A DNA stretch of 5,653 nucleotides from an uncultured Eubacteriales bacterium (lineage in GTDB: Bacteria > Bacillota > Clostridia > Oscillospirales > Acutalibacteraceae). Shown one piece after another: positions 1 to 4,848 of this stretch. The notes under the pieces were generated by a model. It was not told the origin of the DNA. It saw only the letters and a list, made by a program, of their open reading frames with translations, and made no database searches. Location: the NCBI GenBank assembly GCA_900313475.1, contig OMRJ01000226.1, positions 1 through 5,653 of the forward strand. The letters run 5' to 3'. The translations under genes were made by a program, and so were the position numbers. The stretch's first letter is position 1, and the number at the start of each line of letters is the position of its first letter.

Positions 1-162
1 GAAGAAGCACAGGCAAAAGCGATCATTGACGCAATTGAGGCAAGACCCGAATACGGCACCGAGGATTGGCTCATTATTATAACCACGGATCACGGCGGTA
101 TAAACAAAGGTCACGGTTTTATCACGATTCAGGAAAGAATGACATTTATCGCAGTAAGATAA
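1..162 (+). CDS. Alkaline-phosphatase-superfamily (type I phosphodiesterase / sulfatase-like) protein, C-terminal end only
   Basis: Frame 1 is open from the left edge to TAA at 160-162, giving the last 53 residues; the start lies outside the window. A hydrophobic strand (WLIIIT) runs into T-D-H-G-G (fragment residues 29-33) and then H-G (38-39). This is the arrangement of the second metal-site Asp-His pair and the following His in type I phosphodiesterase/nucleotide pyrophosphatases and related sulfatase-like hydrolases, which use two metal ions to cleave phosphate or sulfate esters. The tail ends in an ERMTFIAV strand, matching the 'ER-TFI' strand that follows the His-Gly in this family. A strong terminator starts 19 nt after the stop, so the stop looks genuine rather than a frameshift. 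The fragment is too short to name a substrate. A phosphoglycerate-mutase-like or sulfatase member of the same superfamily is possible. Confidence 0.72.
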   Translation, partial: EEAQAKAIIDAIEARPEYGTEDWLIIITTDHGGINKGHGFITIQERMTFIAVR

Positions 163-180
163 GCTGCATTCCGTATTTGC

Positions 181-227
181 GCAGAAAAAAAAGCGACGCT
201 CCGAAAAGAACGTCGCTTTTTTTCTGC
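181..227. terminator. Strong bidirectional rho-independent terminator
   Basis: The left arm 181-198 (GCAG, A8, GCGACG) pairs with the right arm 211-227 (CGTCGC, T7, CTGC) around a 12-nt loop, with a single extra A. The GC-rich core GCGACG/CGTCGC is followed by a T-run in either direction. It therefore ends the phosphodiesterase transcript from the left and the minus-strand GH4 transcript from the right. It lies exactly between the two convergent stop codons at 162 and 291. Confidence 0.93.
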
Positions 228-239
228 TTTTTATGTTCA

Positions 240-257
240 TGTCCGTTTTTTCGGACA
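240..257. other. Small hairpin with a six-T loop in the convergent spacer
   Basis: TGTCCG (240-245) and CGGACA (252-257) are perfect inverted repeats around TTTTTT. No T-run follows on either strand, so it is not itself a terminator. It lies in the 3' untranslated part of the GH4 transcript, just ahead of the real terminator, and may protect the mRNA end or be chance. Confidence 0.4.
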
Positions 258-290
258 CGGCTCTGCACCCGATACAGAAAAAGCCTTTGT

Positions 291-1655
291 CTACTTCCAA
301 CCGTCGGAAAACTCTTTATTCAGCTCGATATAGCTGTCGACAAGGCTCACCGCAAGCGTATAAGATTCAATGAGCGGGTGAAGCATCAGCGCCGACACTG
401 CCATGTCACGATTCTTTAAAAGAATCGCCTTTGCGGCATTGCGTTCATATAGCTTCATTCGTCTGATAAGCTCGCGTGTATCTTCATCGTCAACAGTGAA
501 GCGGTGCGGAAAAACTCCGTTCGCCGTGACGTCGCACGTCGCCTCAATTATATCGGAGTCCTCCAAAAAACTCAACGCTCCGTTGTTAGGTACGCACATT
601 ATCATTTTTCCGGGCTTGCCGCTTGAGACGATGCGCATATATTTCAGAGCAACACCGGCATAGCCGCCGGCATCTATCGAGAACGGATTGAAATGCCACT
701 CCGTACCTCTCCGAATACCCGTTTCGCTCGCCATATACGAATTTTCGCGCATGCCGTAGTATTTATCGAATATTTTCAGGCAGCCGTTAAAATCGTTGAC
801 AATATCCCTTTCTGCAAGCTCCGCCGTCATTGCCTTATTCAAACGTTCAATCTGTTCGCCTCGCGTTTCCGATGCGCCGTTTATGTTTTCCAAAGCGCGC
901 TCACGGCTGTAATAGTAGTACAAATATTCGTTCGGAATAAGCTGTTTCCGGCGCAAATACGCCTTGTCGAAATAGCGCATATCCGTTCGCTCATATGCAA
1001 CGTCGGATTCTATCAGACGCGGCAGAACATTTTTACCGTTGACCGTCACGGACTCAAAGAACGAAAGGTGATTAAGCCCGAACGCCTCACCGGAAACACT
1101 TTCGGACGGCACACTCAAAAGCTCCGCAAACGAACCGAGCATGCTCGTCGGCGCGTCGCATATCCCGAATGTATTGTCGTGCCCGGCATCGCGCATTGCC
1201 TGCGAGACAAGCCCCGCAGGATTTGTAAAGTTAAAAATTTTCACATCGGGCTTTGCGTATTTTTTCACATAGGCACAGTAGTCAAGCAACACGGGAATAC
1301 TTCGCATGGCGAAGCTGAACCCCGCTGCGCCGGTCGTTTCCTGCCCTATCACGCCTGCGGCAAGCGCAATTCGCTCATCTCTGACGCGCATGCCGTCGCC
1401 GCCTGCACGTACCGTTGTTATAATATAATCGGCACCGATAAACGCCTCCACAACATTTGTCGTACATGAAAATTTCAGTTTAGGACATAAAAGCTTCACA
1501 ATCTTCGCCGCCATGCCCCCGTAAATTCGAAGCTTTTCCGTGTCGATATCCATAAAAACAAGCTTGTCTATATCAAGCTCCTCCGCAGCCTGCGCGATGC
1601 TTTTCGCAAGAAACATCGAGCGCACTCCTCCGCCGCCTATTACCGTCAGCTTCAC
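291..1655 (-). CDS. Glycoside hydrolase family 4 protein, probable 6-phospho-glucosidase (LicH/CelF-like)
   Basis: The 454-residue product matches the usual 430-460 of GH4, cytoplasmic NAD- and divalent-metal-dependent enzymes that hydrolyse (often phosphorylated) glycosides by an oxidation-elimination route. In this numbering (GTG start) the visible motifs are: an N-terminal Rossmann strand with IGGGGVRS (6-13); IGQETTG (103-109); NFTNPAG (142-148), a family hallmark; GICDAP (164-169) with Cys166 as the expected metal ligand; GLNHLSFF (193-200) with His196 as the second ligand; and a Tyr-rich stretch (244-249) where the catalytic Tyr base is expected, followed by TRGEQI. The longest ORF starts at an ATG at 1676, but GTG at 1655 has a GGGAGGAG Shine-Dalgarno 5 nt away and starts right at the first Rossmann strand, so GTG is preferred. 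Stop is TAG at 291-293. Family membership is firm. Specificity is not: overall likeness suggests 6-phospho-beta-glucosidase, but the CDxP tetrapeptide is typical of alpha enzymes. No PTS or sugar transporter gene lies beside it. Confidence 0.93.
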   Translation of the reverse strand: MKLTVIGGGGVRSMFLAKSIAQAAEELDIDKLVFMDIDTEKLRIYGGMAAKIVKLLCPKLKFSCTTNVVEAFIGADYIITTVRAGGDGMRVRDERIALAAGVIGQETTGAAGFSFAMRSIPVLLDYCAYVKKYAKPDVKIFNFTNPAGLVSQAMRDAGHDNTFGICDAPTSMLGSFAELLSVPSESVSGEAFGLNHLSFFESVTVNGKNVLPRLIESDVAYERTDMRYFDKAYLRRKQLIPNEYLYYYYSRERALENINGASETRGEQIERLNKAMTAELAERDIVNDFNGCLKIFDKYYGMRENSYMASETGIRRGTEWHFNPFSIDAGGYAGVALKYMRIVSSGKPGKMIMCVPNNGALSFLEDSDIIEATCDVTANGVFPHRFTVDDEDTRELIRRMKLYERNAAKAILLKNRDMAVSALMLHPLIESYTLAVSLVDSYIELNKEFSDGWK

Positions 1656-1660
1656 TTTTT

Positions 1661-1668
1661 CTCCTCCC
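1661..1668 (-). promoter_or_regulatory. Shine-Dalgarno that decides the GH4 start
   Basis: The minus strand reads GGGAGGAG, then AAAAA, then GTG (1655-1653). This is a near-perfect match to the 16S anti-SD at good spacing. The in-frame ATG at 1676 has only A/T-rich sequence upstream and no SD, so this site argues for the internal GTG. Confidence 0.85.
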
Positions 1669-1695
1669 GCTTTCATTTGTATTTTTTATATATTA

Positions 1696-1725
1696 AGTAT
1701 AGCAAATTATGTACCGTCTTTGCAA
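1696..1725 (-). promoter_or_regulatory. Sigma-A type promoter for the GH4 gene
   Basis: On the minus strand, TTGCAA (1725-1720) is followed after 18 nt by TATACT (1701-1696). Transcription would begin near 1689 and give a leader of about 35 nt before the GTG at 1655. The -10 matches the consensus at 5 of 6 positions and the -35 at 4 of 6. No clear catabolite-response element was found beside it. Confidence 0.62.
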
Positions 1726-1740
1726 CACAAAAAATAGAAA

Positions 1741-1957
1741 TCTCCGCGCTGTGAAATAAAAGCACATGTCAAAGTCGGAAAGGTAAAAATACGCGCGGCA
1801 ATATCCATGTTTTTTTGCATTTATACAATCAATATACATTTTTTGTTTTACCGTCCGTCTGTACTCTCGGTATGTGTTTTTCGTCTTTTTTCACATGTAT
1901 TCCCTTGAAATATGTCGGTTACGCCATATTCAAAACGGTATTTTCGTCAATTTGCAC
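1741..1957. other. AT-rich intergenic stretch without a recognisable gene
   Basis: This is the middle of the 435-bp divergent spacer between the GH4 gene and the transporter operon. It is rich in T-runs on the plus strand. I found no credible ORF, riboswitch, tRNA or strong hairpin in it. The only structure seen is a weak ATGTG...CACAT inverted repeat (1872-1896) with a 15-nt loop. It may hold upstream regulator sites or a leader for the GH4 gene. Confidence 0.5.
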
Positions 1958-1966
1958 ATTATAACA
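1958..1966 (-). promoter_or_regulatory. Possible extended -10 promoter reading leftward
   Basis: The minus strand carries TGT-TATAAT (1966-1958), a perfect extended -10 element (TG-N-TATAAT). TTGACA (1989-1984 on the minus strand) lies 22 nt upstream, too far for a normal -35. If active, it would give the GH4 gene a leader of roughly 300 nt, or drive a short untranslated RNA. AT-rich sequence makes chance matches likely. Confidence 0.28.
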
Positions 1967-2000
1967 TTGAAAAACGCAGCGTCATTGTCAAAAACTCCGA

Positions 2001-2018
2001 AATGAAAAAATATTCAAA
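2001..2018. promoter_or_regulatory. ArgR/AhrC-box-like operator candidate
   Basis: TGAAA-AAAT-ATTCA at 2003-2016, flanked by A/T, matches the ARG box pattern TGAAT-(A/T)4-ATTCA with one mismatch, and also fits the A/T preference of the flanks. It ends 9 nt before the -35 of the transporter promoter, a plausible place for arginine-dependent control of an amino acid importer. A second full box is absent; only a TGATT...ATTCA pair with the wrong spacing overlaps the -35/spacer. The site is AT-rich, so chance is a real alternative. Confidence 0.35.
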
Positions 2019-2024
2019 AAACAC

Positions 2025-2053
2025 TTGATTTTATGCATTCAAGGGTATATAAT
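2025..2053 (+). promoter_or_regulatory. Sigma-A promoter of the amino acid transporter operon
   Basis: TTGATT (2025-2030) and a perfect TATAAT (2048-2053) are separated by 17 nt, the optimal spacing. The start of transcription is expected near 2060, giving a leader of about 30 nt. TGCATT (2034-2039) and AATGCA (2051-2056) form a 6-bp inverted repeat across the spacer and -10, which could be an operator or coincidence. In-frame start codons upstream of 2091 fall inside these promoter elements, which excludes them as translation starts. Confidence 0.82.
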
Positions 2054-2090
2054 GCACTCAACAAACAAAACACGAAAGGAAAAACACACA

Positions 2091-2999
2091 ATGAAAAAAG
2101 CACTTAAAGTTATTTCGGTAATACTCGCACTTGCAATGGTTGCCTGCTGTTTCGCTTCCTGCGGTTCAAAAGAAAAGGAAACAAACACCACCGCAGCCAC
2201 AGGTTCGTCCGACACAACAAAGACGGAGACAAAAGATGTTGTAAAGCTCGTCAAGATCTCCCTCACCGATGAGGAATACGGCTTCGCAGTCGGCAAGAAC
2301 GATGCAGAGCTTCTTAAATCTCTCAATGAGTACATCGCGGCTATAAAAACAGACGGTACACTTAATACCATCATGGCAAAGTATTTCGAAGGCGGTACAC
2401 CTACCGGCGTTGTTTCCGCTGAACTTGACAAGAGCAAAGATCAGCTCGTTGTTTCCACAAACGCTGAATTTGCTCCCTTTGAATACAAAGACGGCGACAC
2501 CTTCTACGGCGTTGATCTTGAGATTGTTGACGGTTTCGCAAAGAAACTCGGCAAAGAGCTTGTTATCAAAGACATTGACTTCAACTCCGTTCTTAACGAA
2601 GTAGAATCCGGCAATGCGGATATGTCCGCTTCGGGTCTTACGGTTAACGAGGAGAGACTCAAGCAGGTCAATTTCTCCGAAACATATTACACCGCTTCAC
2701 AGTATGTCATCGCTCCCGCTGCGGATACGAAGTTTGACGCATGCACCACACGCGAGGATGTCGAAAAGGTTCTCAACAGCTTCGACAGCAGCGTGGCTAT
2801 CGGTTTCCAGAGTGGCACAACCGCACAGTTTTATGTCGAGGGCGACGAAGACTGGGGTTTCCCCGGACTCAAGGTTCAGGCAAAGGGTTATGACTCCGGC
2901 GCGCTTGCGGTTCAGGACATGATCAACGGCAACATTCAGTATGTTATCATCGACGAGGCTCCCGCAACGGTTATCGTTGACAACTACAACGCGAAATAA
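2091..2999 (+). CDS. Amino acid ABC transporter substrate-binding lipoprotein, apparently circularly permuted (SBP_bac_3 family)
   Basis: This 302-residue exported lipoprotein should capture a polar amino acid for the permease and ATPase encoded next. The ATG at 2091 has AAAGGA 10 nt upstream. Residues 1-23 form a signal peptide (MKKALK, then a hydrophobic core); the likely lipidated Cys is 24 (FASC-GS). A Thr/Ser/Lys-rich linker follows to about 48. Residues 50-100 (LTDEEYGFAV, then a helix and TDGTLNTIMAKYF) resemble the C-terminal end of family 3 binding proteins. Residues 115-302 run from the canonical N-terminal strand (STNAEFAPFEY; GVDLEI) through SGLTVNEER (Arg189, predicted alpha-carboxylate ligand), FSETYY, GFQSGTTA and QYVIIDEAPA (Asp288, predicted alpha-amino ligand), then stop at the hinge where the usual C-terminal segment should follow. 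The combined length of the two parts, about 240 residues, equals one complete domain. The exact ligand cannot be read from sequence. The remnant of a fused gene duplicate is the alternative. Confidence 0.93.
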   Translation: MKKALKVISVILALAMVACCFASCGSKEKETNTTAATGSSDTTKTETKDVVKLVKISLTDEEYGFAVGKNDAELLKSLNEYIAAIKTDGTLNTIMAKYFEGGTPTGVVSAELDKSKDQLVVSTNAEFAPFEYKDGDTFYGVDLEIVDGFAKKLGKELVIKDIDFNSVLNEVESGNADMSASGLTVNEERLKQVNFSETYYTASQYVIAPAADTKFDACTTREDVEKVLNSFDSSVAIGFQSGTTAQFYVEGDEDWGFPGLKVQAKGYDSGALAVQDMINGNIQYVIIDEAPATVIVDNYNAK

Positions 3000-3022
3000 T
3001 CGGCAGTAAAAACAAGCATCAT

Positions 3023-3056
3023 GGGCTGCCGCATTCAAGGATGAATGCGGCAACCC
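3023..3056 (+). other. Intercistronic stem-loop between binding-protein and permease genes
   Basis: GCCGCATTCA (3028-3037) and TGAATGCGGC (3042-3051) are perfect complements around an AGGA loop. T3027-A3052 extends the stem to 11 bp. One mismatch and three G-C pairs (3023-3025 with 3054-3056) lengthen it further. No run of T follows, so full termination is unlikely. A 3' stabiliser that raises binding-protein mRNA above that of the membrane parts, as known for several binding-protein operons, fits better. Confidence 0.85.
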
Positions 3057-3092
3057 AATCTTTATATAGGAACTGCCCGAAAGGAATCGGAT

Positions 3093-3803
3093 ATGAATAT
3101 TGACTGGTCAGTAAAATTCCAAGGCTTCTGGATGAGGTTTTGGGGAAAGGGCGGCTATAAGGATGTTGTCATCGGACTTAAAAACACCGGCATAATTGCT
3201 GTCGGCGGTCTGATTATAGGCATAATTATAGGAACGCTCATAGCAATAATAAAGGTTATCCCGAAAACAAATAAGCTCTTGTCCTTCCTCGACAAACTTG
3301 CAACTCTTTACGTCGGATTTTTCAGAGGAACACCTATGGTCGTTCAGCTTCTGCTCGGCTATTATGTTCTTCTGCCGATGCTCAACATCAACATGGATTC
3401 ACTGTTTGCGGCTCTGATAATTTTCGGTCTTAACTCCGGCGCTTATGTCTCCGAAATCATGCGATCGGGTATCCTCTCCGTCGATCCCGGTCAGATGGAA
3501 GCGGGACGTGCTCTCGGAATGGGCTACGGCACAACAATGATGAGAATAATCGTTCCGCAGGCGGTCAAGAATATTCTTCCGACCATCGGCAACGAGTTTA
3601 TCTCTCTTATCAAGGAAACCTCTGTTGTTTCGTTTGTAGGCGCGGTCGATCTCTATAAGGCATTCCGTTCAATAGCTACAGCAAACTACGAATATATGGT
3701 TCCGTTCCTCGCAATGGCAATTATTTATATAGTGGTCGTTCTCATTATTACAATGCTTGTAAAAATTATGGAAAAGAGGCTCAGGGCAAGTGATAAGCGT
3801 TAA
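3093..3803 (+). CDS. Polar amino acid ABC transporter permease (HisM/GlnP type)
   Basis: This 236-residue integral membrane protein of the His/Glu/Gln/Arg permease family forms the translocation path, probably as a homodimer because it is the only permease in the operon. ATG 3093 has AAAGGA (3080-3085) with 7-nt spacing; longer in-frame starts begin inside the upstream hairpin and add a non-conserved tail. A short amphipathic N-terminus (1-24) precedes membrane segments around 31-54, 64-95 (with the family motif FRGTPMVVQL at 77-86), 102-124 and 203-225. The cytoplasmic EAA loop is clear: EAGRALGMG (136-144) through IIVPQAVKNILP (152-163), the contact for the ATPase. The C-terminus is short and basic. 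Length is normal for the family (215-240). The gene begins 93 nt after the binding-protein stop, and its end overlaps the ATPase gene by 14 nt. Confidence 0.95.
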   Translation: MNIDWSVKFQGFWMRFWGKGGYKDVVIGLKNTGIIAVGGLIIGIIIGTLIAIIKVIPKTNKLLSFLDKLATLYVGFFRGTPMVVQLLLGYYVLLPMLNINMDSLFAALIIFGLNSGAYVSEIMRSGILSVDPGQMEAGRALGMGYGTTMMRIIVPQAVKNILPTIGNEFISLIKETSVVSFVGAVDLYKAFRSIATANYEYMVPFLAMAIIYIVVVLIITMLVKIMEKRLRASDKR

Positions 3804-4713
3804 AAATATTTTCAAAAATTTCGGCGACTTGCAGGTGCTCAAAGGAGTCTCCTGCGAAATCGAAAAGGGCGAGAAAATTGTTATCATCGGACCGTCCGGC
3901 AGCGGCAAGAGCACATTCCTGCGCTGCATGAACCTGCTTGAAAACCCCACATACGGCGAAGTATGGGTAGATAATGACCTTGTGACGCCCGTTGACCCGT
4001 ATCTTCACTTCGACGTCATTGAGGCATCGAACACATTTAAGAAAATGTACGCCGAGAAAAAGGCAGCGGGCGCGGCAAAATCGGACGGGGATCTGAAGCA
4101 CGATATTATAATGGAGATAAAAGAAAAAGATCTCCTCAAAAAACATGAGGGCAAAGAATATAATGCCCTTGTGAAAAAAATATACAATGACAATCAGCTT
4201 GACATTAACCTTGCCCGTCAGCGTATCGGAATGGTTTTTCAGCAATTCAATCTATTTAACAATTTAACCATTCTTGACAACATTACCCTTGCGCCGATGA
4301 AGCTTAAAAAGATGTCAAAATCGGATGCCGAAGAAAAAGCGTTCAAGCTGCTTGACAGAATAGGTCTTCGCGATAAAGCGGACAGTTACCCGCAACAGCT
4401 TTCGGGCGGTCAGAAGCAGCGTATCGCTATAGTCCGCGCTCTCGCGATGGATCCCGAAATCATGCTGTTCGACGAGCCTACCTCCGCACTCGACCCCGAA
4501 ATGGTCGGAGAGGTTCTCGACGTTATGAAGGAGCTTGCGGACAGCGGCATGACAATGGTGGTCGTGACACACGAAATGGGCTTTGCGCGTGAAGTCGCAA
4601 CGAGAGTCCTGTTTATGGATGAGGGTAAAATTCTCGAAGAAGCGCCTCCGCATGAGTTTTTCTCGAACCCGAAATCGCAGAGAACAAAAGACTTCCTGTC
4701 AAAAGTTCTGTAA
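3790..4713 (+). CDS. Polar amino acid ABC transporter ATP-binding protein (GlnQ/HisP type) with a large insertion before the Q-loop
   Basis: This 307-residue cytoplasmic ATPase powers the importer encoded upstream. Complete motifs are visible: Walker A GPSGSGKST (34-42), Q-loop FQQFNLF (150-156), signature LSGGQ (204-208), Walker B IMLFDEP (224-230) with catalytic Glu229, D-loop SALD (232-235) and H-loop His261 (VVVTHEMGFA). The family is usually 240-255 residues. The excess lies between Walker A and the Q-loop, at about residues 67-139 (DNA about 3988-4206): a charged, Lys/Glu-rich and probably helical insert that continues in frame into the conserved RQRIGMVFQQ. No frameshift is needed to keep the frame, so it is a real insertion. 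The GTG start at 3790 lies inside the permease gene; AGAGG at 3775-3779 (10 nt away) or AGGG at 3783-3786 may serve as SD, and translational coupling is likely. The MISVKN start matches the family. Confidence 0.95.
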   Translation: MISVKNIFKNFGDLQVLKGVSCEIEKGEKIVIIGPSGSGKSTFLRCMNLLENPTYGEVWVDNDLVTPVDPYLHFDVIEASNTFKKMYAEKKAAGAAKSDGDLKHDIIMEIKEKDLLKKHEGKEYNALVKKIYNDNQLDINLARQRIGMVFQQFNLFNNLTILDNITLAPMKLKKMSKSDAEEKAFKLLDRIGLRDKADSYPQQLSGGQKQRIAIVRALAMDPEIMLFDEPTSALDPEMVGEVLDVMKELADSGMTMVVVTHEMGFAREVATRVLFMDEGKILEEAPPHEFFSNPKSQRTKDFLSKVL

Positions 4714-4745
4714 AAAAAGCGTTTTCCTGCGAAATTGAATATAAT

Positions 4746-4786
4746 AAAACGGCTGTGGACGTTCAGGACGGCACAGTCGTTTTTTT
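4746..4786. terminator. Rho-independent terminator of the transporter operon, possibly shared with the convergent kinase gene
   Basis: AAAACGGCTGTG (4746-4757) pairs with CACAGTCGTTTT (4772-4783, with one G-T pair) around a 14-nt loop, and the plus strand continues as a run of seven T (4780-4786). It starts 33 nt after the ATPase stop. On the minus strand the stem is followed by TTTTATTAT, a weaker tail that could also stop the kinase transcript arriving from the right. Confidence 0.9.
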
Positions 4787-4848
4787 CTGCAGATAAACAC
4801 TTTCATCAGAAAGAACACAAAGAAACCCGTTCGGCAGAGAAAGACAAA

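Noticed and set aside
163..180. Possible frameshift truncating the phosphodiesterase at 162
   Set aside because: A strong terminator begins 19 nt after the stop, leaving no room for lost coding sequence, and other frames show no family motif there.
693..1469. A 258-codon plus-strand ORF antisense to the GH4 gene
   Set aside because: It is a shadow of the opposite strand: the minus-strand protein carries all GH4 motifs, while this reading has no recognisable domain and no good ribosome binding site.
1750..1766. CRP/FNR-like half sites TGTGA...GCACA
   Set aside because: The spacing is one base too long and the right half is imperfect; in AT-rich intergenic DNA this is weak evidence.
1872..1896. 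ATGTG...CACAT inverted repeat in the divergent spacer
   Set aside because: Only five pairs with a 15-nt T-rich loop; too weak to call an operator or structured RNA.
1972..1983. ACGC-A-GCGT near-palindrome as a possible catabolite-response or LacI-type operator
   Set aside because: The flanks do not fit the cre consensus and the symmetric core is only four base pairs per arm.
2025..2090. A longer N-terminus for the binding protein from TTG 2025 or ATG 2052
   Set aside because: These codons coincide with the -35 and -10 of the operon promoter, and ATG 2091 starts a standard lipoprotein signal peptide behind an AAAGGA site.
3781..4245. A 154-codon minus-strand ORF under the ATPase gene
   Set aside because: It overlaps the well-supported ATPase including Walker A and the insertion, and its translation shows no family features.
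217..4790. The same T7-CTGC tail in the terminators at 217-227 and 4780-4790 as a possible dispersed repeat
   Set aside because: Similarity is confined to the T-run and four bases; stems and loops differ, so chance is sufficient.
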